A stretch of 64,000 nucleotides of DNA from Thermocladium sp. UBA166 (lineage in GTDB: Archaea; Thermoproteota; Thermoprotei; Thermoproteales; Thermocladiaceae): positions 10,735-74,734 of the forward strand of contig DAHE01000006.1 in assembly GCA_002508315.1 (NCBI GenBank), in the 5' to 3' direction. Each line of letters opens with the position of its first letter. Position 1 is the first letter of the stretch. Of this stretch, positions 47,944-55,800 are shown in pieces. The notes beneath the pieces are model-generated. The model saw only the letters and a program-made list of their open reading frames with translations, ran no database searches and was not told the origin of the DNA. A program made the position numbers and the translations under genes.

Positions 47944-49755
47944 TCATTTTTCCCTGCTCGAGTCCACGAAGTAGTAGAATTCATTAAGCCCTCTCTGCGT
48001 CCTATCCAGAACTGAGCCCTTCTTATTGAACCTAGGCCGCCCCGTGCTGGAGTCCCGTCTGAACGTCATGTCTTGCATCTTGAGGAACTGATTCATAGCG
48101 GTTCTGAGATCCGACGGCGGCTCCGCGATTCCACTCGCGCCTGGCTCTCCATGGAACACCAGAGCTGCTGTGCTGATCCTATCCAGCATAGTTATGTCGT
48201 GCTCCACGACGAACGCCAAGGCCTCCTTCTCCGTTATGGTCTTCACCAATACGTGCGCGACCCGCATCCTCTGCTCCACGTCTAGGTACGCCATCGGCTC
48301 ATCGAATACATAAACATCAGCGCCACGAAGCAAAGCAGCAGCAATAGCAACCCTCTGCAACTCACCACCACTCAACTCAGAAAGCAACCTATCCATTAAC
48401 GGGATCAAGGTGAAGCCATTCGCTAGGTCCGGCCAATGTATGTTGGATTGATACTCCGACCCGGCGATGCTGACCATGTAATTGCCAACGGTCATATCGC
48501 CCAACTTCATGGCTATGTCGCTAACGTACTGCGGCTTATAACTCATAGTAACGCTTCCGTAGGGCACTATGGTACCCTCATCCGGCTCCAATGCGCCGGC
48601 CAGCATTTTAGCGAAAGTGCTCTTCCCAATTCCATTGGGTCCTATTATCCCTATCACCTCCCCCCTAAATGCCTTGCCCGGCATTACCGACAACTCGAAC
48701 GATCCCACCCTCTTCCTAAGTTGAGTCCACTCCAGCAAAAGCTTATCCTCCCGGACATTGCGGGAGGGGGGATTCATGTTGAATTTGACGGGCTCCTTCC
48801 TGATCAGCATGTTTTCATCTACCAAGTACCCCTTCAAGTACTCGTTTATGCCCTCCTTAACGCCCTTAACGTGAGATGATATGCCATATGCCCCCGGCTT
48901 CCCATATAGTATAACCACCAAGTCGGATAGGTAATCCATTATTGCCAAATCATGATCTATCGCCAAGACGTACTTGCCCTCCTCCGCCAGCTCCCTTATG
49001 GCGTTGGCTACCCTGAACCGCTCTATTATGTCCAAGTGAGTTGTCGGCTCATCGAATACATAAACATCAGCGCCACGAAGCAAAGCAGCAGCAATAGCAA
49101 CCCTCTGCAACTCACCACCACTCAACTCAGAAAGCAACCTATCCCCCAAGTGAGATAGATTCAGCTTCCCCATAACCTCATCCACGGCCTTCTCGTCTCC
49201 CCTCACCTTGTAGAGAACATCCTTGACCCTCCCCTTAACATACATGGGAATGGCCTCTATGTACTGAGTCTTGTGAACCACCCTCAAATCCTTCGAGTAC
49301 AGCCTCTCCATGTATGTCTGCATCTCGGTGCCCTTGAAGTATTGAATCACGGTGGACTCGCTGGAGTTATTGGAGCACAGGTTCGGCTTCACCTCGCCGC
49401 TCAATATCTTGGCTATGGTGGTCTTGCCCAACGCGTTCTGGCCTATTATTCCAATTACCTTGCCGGGCTTCAATATGGGAAGCCTGAAGAGCTTGAAGCC
49501 GCTGGGGCCATACTGATGAACGCACTCCCCCTCCAGCTCGGCCGGGGTGTTGATTATGGTTATAGCATCGAAGGGGCACTTCTTAATGCATATGCCGCAC
49601 GCTGTGCATAGATCTGTTATCACCGGCTTCTTGATCTCCTCGTCGAAGTAAATGGCTCTCTTCCCCGTCCTCACCAATGGGCAAAAGCGTATGCACTCCT
49701 GGGTGCACTTCTTGGGCTGGCACCTATCATTATCCACTACTGCTATCCTGCTCAT
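47944..49755 (-). CDS. ABCE1 / RNase L inhibitor homologue (ribosome recycling ATPase)
   Basis: The 603-residue protein has an N-terminal ferredoxin domain (CQPKKCTQECIRFCPLVRTG and CTACGICIKKCPFDAI), then two ABC ATPase domains. Walker A1 is GIIGQNALGKTTIAK, slightly unusual (ALG for GIG); Walker A2 is GIIGPNGIGKSTFAK. The signature LSGGELQRVAIAAALLRG occurs identically in both halves. ABCE1 splits post-termination ribosomes. Two 101-bp stretches around these signatures are identical in DNA and have unusual codon use (see repeat entries). TATA is about 26 nt before the ATG. Confidence 0.96.
   Translation of the reverse strand: MSRIAVVDNDRCQPKKCTQECIRFCPLVRTGKRAIYFDEEIKKPVITDLCTACGICIKKCPFDAITIINTPAELEGECVHQYGPSGFKLFRLPILKPGKVIGIIGQNALGKTTIAKILSGEVKPNLCSNNSSESTVIQYFKGTEMQTYMERLYSKDLRVVHKTQYIEAIPMYVKGRVKDVLYKVRGDEKAVDEVMGKLNLSHLGDRLLSELSGGELQRVAIAAALLRGADVYVFDEPTTHLDIIERFRVANAIRELAEEGKYVLAIDHDLAIMDYLSDLVVILYGKPGAYGISSHVKGVKEGINEYLKGYLVDENMLIRKEPVKFNMNPPSRNVREDKLLLEWTQLRKRVGSFELSVMPGKAFRGEVIGIIGPNGIGKSTFAKMLAGALEPDEGTIVPYGSVTMSYKPQYVSDIAMKLGDMTVGNYMVSIAGSEYQSNIHWPDLANGFTLIPLMDRLLSELSGGELQRVAIAAALLRGADVYVFDEPMAYLDVEQRMRVAHVLVKTITEKEALAFVVEHDITMLDRISTAALVFHGEPGASGIAEPPSDLRTAMNQFLKMQDMTFRRDSSTGRPRFNKKGSVLDRTQRGLNEFYYFVDSSREK
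48294..48394 (-). repeat. 101-bp exact repeat, copy in the second ATPase domain of ABCE1
   Basis: Identical base for base to 49044-49144 (offset exactly 750 nt). It encodes DRLLSELSGGELQRVAIAAA and LLRGADVYVFDEP. Codons end mostly in T or A (GGT GGT, GTT GCT ATT GCT, CGT), unlike the rest of the gene. Confidence 0.95.
49044..49144 (-). repeat. 101-bp exact repeat, copy in the first ATPase domain of ABCE1
   Basis: Same 101 bases as 48294-48394. Immediately outside both ends the two domains differ at DNA level, so the identity has sharp borders. Confidence 0.95.
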
Positions 49756-49828
49756 TTTGAATCGCCGAGACGGCGCTCCTTAAATATTATTATGCATGCT
49801 TCACCAACTGCTCCCGGGAAAATAGGCA

Positions 49829-50119
49829 TTAATCCTCGGACTCCCCGCCGCGCTCGTCCTCGTATAAATTCTCCAATAATTGCTTTTGATAATCCTCTAT
49901 CATTTCCTTCTCCTCCTCCGACAAGCTATCCTTCTCCTCCTCTACCACTGCTATCTTCCTGTGCTTGTCCTCGCCTATCTCCTTTGTCTGAACATAGGAT
50001 GACTTGGCCTTCGCGTCAACATCCTCTTCATAACCGCACTTAGGGCACCGCAGCACTTGCCTTCCATTTTTGCCCTTGGCAGGCACCATCAAGGTACCAC
50101 ATTTAGGACAAAATCTCAT
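49829..50119 (-). CDS. Zinc-ribbon protein like the N-terminal half of TFS / RPB9
   Basis: The 96-residue product starts MRFCPKCGTLMVPAKGKNGRQVLRC-type sequence with the CxxC...CxxCGY ribbon typical of archaeal transcription factor S and RPB9 N-termini. The second zinc ribbon of TFS, which holds the catalytic DE pair for RNA cleavage, is missing; instead there is a highly charged, acidic tail (VVEEEKDSLSEEEKEMIEDY). It could bind RNA polymerase without stimulating cleavage. TATA-like CTTTAAAAC lies about 26 nt upstream. Confidence 0.8.
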   Translation of the reverse strand: MRFCPKCGTLMVPAKGKNGRQVLRCPKCGYEEDVDAKAKSSYVQTKEIGEDKHRKIAVVEEEKDSLSEEEKEMIEDYQKQLLENLYEDERGGESED

Positions 50120-50377
50120 TGGATTAGGTTCCTCATTCCCCTTTAAAACCTTTCCTCATGCAAGGCTCCAGCCAACTAAATAAAATTAAGAAACGCCGAG
50201 CCCGGCAATAATTTAATCTATCACAGAGGAACCGAGCAGTAGCCGGAATTAGTTTACACAATCCCCCACCGCGAATTGTACGGCTTGTAGTTTACCCCAA
50301 TGGATTTCCACAGCCGACTGCACGCAATACAGTTGGAAACTAACTGGAGCTATGATTTGCCGTTTATACGGGAAGGA
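50120..50377. other. Gene-free stretch between the zinc-ribbon gene and the tiny acidic ORF
   Basis: I see no ORF or RNA signature I can support in these 258 nt, apart from the zinc-ribbon promoter near 50135-50150. A/T-rich patches occur at about 50175-50220. Confidence 0.4.
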
Positions 50378-50476
50378 TTAAAACTCCTCCTCCCACTCAG
50401 ACTCGAATTCCTCCTCCCACTCCTCCTCTTCATCCCACTCTTCCTCCATTGATAGGCGGGGCATGCTATCCACCAT
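50378..50476 (-). CDS. Tiny acidic, tryptophan-containing protein (32 residues)
   Basis: An ORF of 32 codons plus stop (TAA) starting MVDSMPRLSM and continuing as glutamate runs broken by Trp or Phe (EEEWDEEEEWEEEF and then ESEWEEEF). Fifteen Glu and two Asp among 32 residues, with three Trp and two Phe at spacings of 6, 4 and 4. A TATA box (TTTTAAAA centred at about 50502) is 26 nt before the ATG at 50476, exactly the leaderless spacing of neighbours, which supports real expression. Family unknown. A purine-rich non-coding stretch is the alternative. Confidence 0.45.
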   Translation of the reverse strand: MVDSMPRLSMEEEWDEEEEWEEEFESEWEEEF

Positions 50477-50573
50477 ACCCTTCCACTCCGGCTGCATTTT
50501 AAAAGCATTGCTACCACATCTCCCAGTTAACCTATCACGTACGGCAATCCAACAATGAGCCGTGGAGGGATGA

Positions 50574-51383
50574 CTAGCTTGAAATTATCTTGCCTATTTT
50601 GCTGAGGGCATCGCGCAAGCCAGCGGTATCTATTTTACTGTCCTTATTAAATGAAATGGGACTGATCACCAAGGAGTCCCGGCGATATAGCCAGTAGGCA
50701 TCGCTGCCTGGATCCAATTCATCAAATTCATGCCCCCATCTCCAGAATATCGGGGATCCACGGGGATCCACGGATTTAACCAATTCCTCCTTAAATAATC
50801 GCCTGCTCAATGCATTGGTCACCACAACCTCGCCGTTCCATTTAATGGGGTCAGGAGCATTTATGCTCAACACATCGATTCCAGAGAACCAGCCCTTGGC
50901 CTCTATTATCCCCATTATAGTTGACGCTATGGAACTGGCAGGCTTGAAATATTCTACGGGGATGCCGGAGTTGATGAACTTCTTGTCCTGTGGAACTACC
51001 ATGGATACAGCGATTCCGGGCAAGCCCATCAGCGATGCTTGAATCGCTGCGCCTATGGTTCCACTTATGAAAAGAGATTCCAAGCCGACGTTCTCGCCCA
51101 GGTTTATGCCGCTCACCACGGCGTCGGGTTGGAACATCTTCACTCCTATGAACACGGCGTCGGCCGGCGTTCCATCTATTGCATAAACGCCGTCTATGGG
51201 ATACCCCAACTCCCTGTGAATCAACCGAAGCGGCTTGTCATAGGTACGCGCAGATCCAATGCTGCTCCTCTGAACCTCCGGGGCAATTACATGTATTTCG
51301 TGCCCGTTCTCATGGAGCTCCATTGCCAATGCACGCAGGCCAGGGGAGTCTATTCCATCATCGTTTGTCAAGAGCAACTTCAT
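50574..51383 (-). CDS. surE: 5'/3'-nucleotidase SurE
   Basis: The 269-residue protein begins MKLLLTNDDGIDSPGLRALA, the SurE signature with the DD metal ligands, and contains VVSGINLGENVGLESLFISGTIGAAIQASLMGLPGIAVS. SurE removes phosphate from nucleoside monophosphates. Length is normal. TATA CTTAAATAG is about 28 nt before the ATG. Confidence 0.95.
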   Translation of the reverse strand: MKLLLTNDDGIDSPGLRALAMELHENGHEIHVIAPEVQRSSIGSARTYDKPLRLIHRELGYPIDGVYAIDGTPADAVFIGVKMFQPDAVVSGINLGENVGLESLFISGTIGAAIQASLMGLPGIAVSMVVPQDKKFINSGIPVEYFKPASSIASTIMGIIEAKGWFSGIDVLSINAPDPIKWNGEVVVTNALSRRLFKEELVKSVDPRGSPIFWRWGHEFDELDPGSDAYWLYRRDSLVISPISFNKDSKIDTAGLRDALSKIGKIISS

Positions 51384-51433
51384 ACCGCGAAGGATTTATC
51401 GCCGTTCATTCATCTATTTAAGCGTTTTGGACA

Positions 51434-51530
51434 GTGAGCTACCCCATCCGTATGGGCGGGGCGCCTCCGTCTAGCGGCGGAGATTTGCTTCCCACGGGGG
51501 CTACTCCTCACGGAAGTAGGGTCTTCCGCC
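51434..51530 (+). repeat. Family-2 hairpin element (copy 2 of 2)
   Basis: Starts GTGAGCTACCCCATCC and holds three stems: CCCCATCC (51442-51449) with GGGCGGGG (51454-51461); CTCCG (51465-51469) with CGGAG (51478-51482); GGAAG (51512-51516) with CTTCC (51523-51527). Same order and spacing style as 28918-29012. The stretch 51531-51660 holds no gene I can support, although an open frame crosses it into the secreted protein gene. Confidence 0.55.
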
Positions 51531-51703
51531 CCTTAATCCTCGATAGGGTTGATTGGATGCGTCATTCTTCTCCATCATGTTATGACTGCGTAAATCGCCG
51601 ACTGCTTGAGCGCAGTACACGTATACGTCAATCACTGCCACGTGGTTTTGCCATTCCTATCCTAAACGATTATTATATATTTAGAACAAGGGGGTATGAA
51701 TTC

Positions 51704-53731
51704 ATGAAGTGGTCAATTCCCAAACTCGCGCTGATGCTTGTGATAGCGCTGGGCATCACGGCATCGGCGCTTCACGCCTCTACGACCACCATTAACAGCA
51801 CCCTGGCGGCCCAGAATCAACCGATCACAATTCAATTACCATACTATGCCGAACTCACTTACACCGATATAATAAACCAGACCAGCTCAATATCGCTCCA
51901 GCCCAGTCAATCCAGCACTGTACAGGCACCCCTATCCCCCGGGCCAGGTTACTCTCTGAAGTACTTGGAGGTATACTTCCCAACCCCCACCCCAGCATTA
52001 ACTGTGAGCGGGGCCGGTGTCTTGGTGTCCCAGAACCAATACGGAATGATAACGTCAGCGTACACCACGAATTCCAGCCTAGTGATAGTGAATAATGGCC
52101 AGTCTACCGTGAACGCCACGATAGTGATAAGCGCGACATTCATTAAGGAGGAGTACATACCGCTCACTCCCCAGACATCCACTATCAATATAACGGCGCC
52201 GGACTACACGTTCCAATACGTCACCGATCAAGTGGTTAAACTAACTATAGACAACAATGCCCCCTTCGAGTTGGTCAACGCATATCTACCCAACGGAACC
52301 TCGCTCTCCCAGCTAGTGGATAATTGGTACCAAAACGTGACTTACTTCAAAATAGAGGAGAAGGCGCTTCAATTGGACATGGCCAAGCTGCCGCCGGGCA
52401 CTTACTCAGTGAACATAGCGTATGGATCTCAATATCAAATGCCGACTGCCATGCTAGTGAAGGGAACCCAGTTCTTCAACTCCACGGTCTCCCCGCACAG
52501 CAGCTTGGTGGTATCTTCATCCAGCTTCGGCGTGCCGGCTGGATGGAGCTTGCTCGGCTATGTAGCCGTCGTGTACACCGTGGAGCCCTTAGTTGTTGGC
52601 GAGAGCCCAGTTAAGTTCCAAGTGGTGGCAAATAGAGTGATGCCCGTGTATACTCTGTATAACTTGATAAGCGTGGCTGGAATAACCTATATACTTCCGC
52701 CATTCATAAAGTTCGCGCCGATAATCGGCATATATGTCATCTACGACAACGTGTTCAAGGTGCAAAACCCGACGTCTTCGCCGTTGACTGTTACGTATAT
52801 GCCGATACTCTATAAGCAAGTGGGTCAGTGGCAAAACGGGAACCTAGTAGCGACAGTGCTTCCAAGCGATATAAGCAATGGACTGTGGACCTCGCTTGTG
52901 GTACAGTTGCCTGAGGTAGCATCCATAGAAAAGATAGTGACCCCCAGCGGCGTCTCCTACGGGGGATATACGGACTCCGAGCTGCCGTGGGGATCCGTGG
53001 ATAGATTGGTATCTATATCCCCCACTCGCCACGAGGCTTACATAGCGGTTAGCACACTCGGGGTAAGCGAGCCGGGCCAGTACGAGGTATACGTGAATTG
53101 GTCTCCCCTCCAAGTGCAACTGCTCAACACTAACGGCAATCCCGTGGGCGGCGCCACCGTCACCGCCACGCAGGATGGAGTGAATTATGGGCCAATAACG
53201 GTGAGCTCCAATGGAGTTGCCTACATACCCATAAAGTCGCCCGACCCAGTTCAATTCACTGTATCATATAGGGGCGCGCCGGTCTACATAGGATACGTAA
53301 ATACATTGACTAACCAACCCATAACTCTGCAGTTGGGCGTATACAATGTCACTGTGGTGGTGGAGGGACAGTTCCACCAAGCCCTGGGCAATGTAAACGT
53401 CACCCTATACAGGATAGGATATGGACCGACGTATAGCTCCATAACCAATGGCGCGGGGACAAGCAACGTGAACGGAGTGCTTGCAGGCACCTATCAAGTA
53501 ACTGCCCAGCTTCGCTATGCCAAGTACACCAAGGTGCTGCCCATAACGAATCAAGGCAAGCCTATAATAATAAACACGGATATATTGACCGTGCTGGATG
53601 GAATGCCGATAACCACGGGCGAGGCGCTGCTAACTGCGTTGGGATTCGGGGGAGCCGGCGCACTGCTGTACGCCTTCACTAGAGGAAGAAAGGATAGGGG
53701 CGGAGAGGGAGCAGAAATAGAAAATGTATAA
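51704..53731 (+). CDS. Secreted surface protein with C-terminal membrane anchor
   Basis: From the ATG at 51704 the protein is 675 residues. Residues 1-~25 (MKWSIPKLALMLVIALGITA) are a signal peptide. The middle is beta-rich and full of Asn-x-Ser/Thr sites. Two Ig-like or carboxypeptidase-regulatory-like modules follow (QLLNTNGNPVGGATVTATQD and VVVEGQFHQALGNVNVTLYR), then a membrane helix (ALLTALGFGGAGALLYAFTRG) and a charged tail. It is probably an anchored cell-surface or S-layer-associated protein. The frame extends upstream to 51434 through the hairpin element, but the TATA ATTATATATTTA at about 51671-51682 places the start at 51704. Confidence 0.8.
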   Translation: MKWSIPKLALMLVIALGITASALHASTTTINSTLAAQNQPITIQLPYYAELTYTDIINQTSSISLQPSQSSTVQAPLSPGPGYSLKYLEVYFPTPTPALTVSGAGVLVSQNQYGMITSAYTTNSSLVIVNNGQSTVNATIVISATFIKEEYIPLTPQTSTINITAPDYTFQYVTDQVVKLTIDNNAPFELVNAYLPNGTSLSQLVDNWYQNVTYFKIEEKALQLDMAKLPPGTYSVNIAYGSQYQMPTAMLVKGTQFFNSTVSPHSSLVVSSSSFGVPAGWSLLGYVAVVYTVEPLVVGESPVKFQVVANRVMPVYTLYNLISVAGITYILPPFIKFAPIIGIYVIYDNVFKVQNPTSSPLTVTYMPILYKQVGQWQNGNLVATVLPSDISNGLWTSLVVQLPEVASIEKIVTPSGVSYGGYTDSELPWGSVDRLVSISPTRHEAYIAVSTLGVSEPGQYEVYVNWSPLQVQLLNTNGNPVGGATVTATQDGVNYGPITVSSNGVAYIPIKSPDPVQFTVSYRGAPVYIGYVNTLTNQPITLQLGVYNVTVVVEGQFHQALGNVNVTLYRIGYGPTYSSITNGAGTSNVNGVLAGTYQVTAQLRYAKYTKVLPITNQGKPIIINTDILTVLDGMPITTGEALLTALGFGGAGALLYAFTRGRKDRGGEGAEIENV

Positions 53732-53755
53732 ATGATTATTAAGACTCGCTTGTCT

Positions 53756-54235
53756 TTATTTTCTTAAAATAATCCTTAATTCTTTCATAGCATCTATCAA
53801 TTTCTCAGTTTCTGGCGTCATTATCTTCAATCTATTATGTACATTAATGAGAGATTCGTATTTCTTGTTTAGAAACCTGACCTCCGTTTCAAGCCTCTTC
53901 TCGCTCATCCTATCAAGTCTATTCTTAATAGCATCTATGTGCCTATAGGTCTCCCTATCCAATCTAATCAATCTATCCCTAATCATAGTCCTCAACTCAG
54001 TGAACTGTTCCTCTGATAAATCGATCAATGCGAATGAGAGCTCCACATCGCCTTCCCCGCTTACCTTTGATATGACCTTCTCCTTCAATGACAGTAATGC
54101 CCTCTCAACGCTCTCCCTGCTCCTCCAAGTAATTATCACTCCATCGGTTACCTGTAAAGCGCTGCCCTCACCTAATTTGTCGATTAAGTACTCGGCGGCT
54201 TCTTCGTAGTTAGTGTAAATCAACAGCATCAACAT
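53756..54235 (-). CDS. Coiled-coil protein of unknown function
   Basis: The 159-residue protein has an N-terminal alpha/beta part (LLIYTNYEEAAEYLIDKLGE, VIITWRSRESVERALLSLKE) and a long helical C-terminal half rich in Arg, Glu and Leu (RETYRHIDAIKNRLDRMSEK and onwards). No known domain is recognised. TATA-like TATTTAAATG region is about 26 nt upstream. It converges with the surface-protein gene and ends 24 nt from it. Confidence 0.7.
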   Translation of the reverse strand: MLMLLIYTNYEEAAEYLIDKLGEGSALQVTDGVIITWRSRESVERALLSLKEKVISKVSGEGDVELSFALIDLSEEQFTELRTMIRDRLIRLDRETYRHIDAIKNRLDRMSEKRLETEVRFLNKKYESLINVHNRLKIMTPETEKLIDAMKELRIILRK

Positions 54236-54300
54236 AATGACGATTATGTTTCCCCGCTATTTAAATGATGCCCACAAGCGATTCGGGACTTCAACGCAGG

Positions 54301-54939
54301 TCATTGATTTGCCTTATATGGATTGCCCACAAGACTCTCCAATACGACCTCGGCCGTCCTTATTAATGAATTGAACATCATCGATAAAGGCAGTGACGGG
54401 GACGCCGAGCCCCGTTTTGAAATGTACTCCGAGTGGTAGGGGAAATGCATGAACCCAGCCACCCGCGGCACTCCCTCCACCGCGGCGATGCGCAAGCCTA
54501 TGTACATCACATAATTGCACAGATACGTGCCTGCATGATATGACTCGCGAGCCGGGATGCCGGCGCTCCTTAAGGCCTCAACCAAGGATCTCACGGGAAG
54601 CGTGGAGAAGTACGCGGCGGGGCCATCCTCGATAATGGGCTCATCATCCATATCATCACCATCATTATCCCTCCCACGCGCTATGTTGAGGGCCACCTTC
54701 TCCACGGCCACGCCCGTGCTTCCCGGCGCCAGCCCTAGTCCCACATAGACGTCGGGCTTGATGCTGTGCAGCAGGTCAATCAATGAGGACTTAGCCCTAA
54801 CATATGACACAGGCAGGACGCGACCCACTATCTCCACTCCATTCATGACCCGACCGTTCATGCCGTTGGCAATTATGCTGGTGGGATTCTCATCATCTCC
54901 ACCAAACGGCTCGAAGCCCGTGACCAACATCTTGACCAA
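54301..54939 (-). CDS. pcp: Pyroglutamyl peptidase I (peptidase C15)
   Basis: The 212-residue protein begins MVKMLVTGFEPFGGDDENPT, the C15 signature. The catalytic triad is visible as Glu in GVAVEKVALNIA, Cys in AGTYLCNYVMY near residue 145 and His in AGFMHFPY near 165. It removes N-terminal pyroglutamate. Length is typical. TATA-like CTTATATTAGG lies upstream. Confidence 0.95.
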   Translation of the reverse strand: MVKMLVTGFEPFGGDDENPTSIIANGMNGRVMNGVEIVGRVLPVSYVRAKSSLIDLLHSIKPDVYVGLGLAPGSTGVAVEKVALNIARGRDNDGDDMDDEPIIEDGPAAYFSTLPVRSLVEALRSAGIPARESYHAGTYLCNYVMYIGLRIAAVEGVPRVAGFMHFPYHSEYISKRGSASPSLPLSMMFNSLIRTAEVVLESLVGNPYKANQ

Positions 54940-55077
54940 TGCCGAACCACTTGCCTGGCCTTATATTAGGCCCGGTATTAAGGATTATCCCAACCCACCC
55001 TACACATCGACATTGTCCTCGCCATGAAGGATAAAAATTGAATTGAGGAGCTTTCTATCGACGTTAGAGGAGGGAGT

Positions 55078-55605
55078 TCACTGAACCTCTATCTCAAATC
55101 CGCTCTTGCCGTTTTTCTTTGTTAATTCTATTGTCAAGACGCCATTTCTATACGTGGCCTTGGCCTTGCTAGCATCCACGTTGGCGGGAAGCTTGACCTC
55201 CTTATAGTACCTCCTATCGCTTCCCTCCGCCGATACTATCAATTTATCGCCGTCCACCTTTATCTTTATCCTTTCCTTATCTATGCCAGGCATATCCATG
55301 ACTACCTTTATTTTATCCCCATCATCGAACACGTCAGTTAATGGCTCTATGTCCTCGCTCACGACAGGGGAGCCCCGCTCGCTCCACGGCTTAACGTTGC
55401 CGAATTCCCTAACTATGGGTTTGCCGTCAGGCCCCATAGTTATCTCGAATCCATAATAGTACATGTTAGGCTTCTTAGAGCCCCGCTGCTGCCTCTCAGC
55501 CTGCTTGAATAGCTCATCCATTTCCCTCTCTATCTCCGTTTCAAAGCTATCCATGAATTTCTTCAGCCTATTCCACCATCTATCGAAATCGTCGAACTCG
55601 GACAT
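55078..55605 (-). CDS. hsp20: Small heat-shock protein (Hsp20 / alpha-crystallin)
   Basis: From the ATG at 55605 (MSEFDDFDRWWNRLKKFMD) the product is 175 residues. The alpha-crystallin domain is at about residues 85-175 (DKIKVVMDMPGIDKERIKIKVDGDKLIV ... VKLPANVDASKAKATYRNGVLTIEL). The C-terminal end GFEIEVQ carries the I/V-x-I/V-type motif used for oligomer contacts. It holds unfolding proteins in large oligomers. The upstream frame to 55692 is not coding because TATA (CCTTTTAACT) lies at about 55628-55637. Confidence 0.93.
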   Translation of the reverse strand: MSEFDDFDRWWNRLKKFMDSFETEIEREMDELFKQAERQQRGSKKPNMYYYGFEITMGPDGKPIVREFGNVKPWSERGSPVVSEDIEPLTDVFDDGDKIKVVMDMPGIDKERIKIKVDGDKLIVSAEGSDRRYYKEVKLPANVDASKAKATYRNGVLTIELTKKNGKSGFEIEVQ

Positions 55606-55800
55606 AATTCTTAGACAGCAATGGATCCTTTTAACTCTTACGGGGCATTGGGGCTCCCGCCTCTCATCGCGGCGCAGATACCGCTCCCCCAAGGATGGAC
55701 AGCGTTCTTTCCGATTGGAATTAATTAACGTCCTTATCCTAAAGAGCTTCTGGACCCAGTTGCAAATAAGTTTTTAAATTCTCGTTACAACATGGCAAGC

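Noticed and set aside
50284..50340. Third family-2 element (GTAGTTTACCCCAATGG)
   Set aside because: Only the first few bases resemble the family; the stems are missing.
51434..51703. N-terminal extension of the secreted protein gene by 90 residues
   Set aside because: The extension covers a repeat element and a TATA box that lies 26 nt before a good ATG followed by a signal peptide; a signal peptide must be at the N-terminus.
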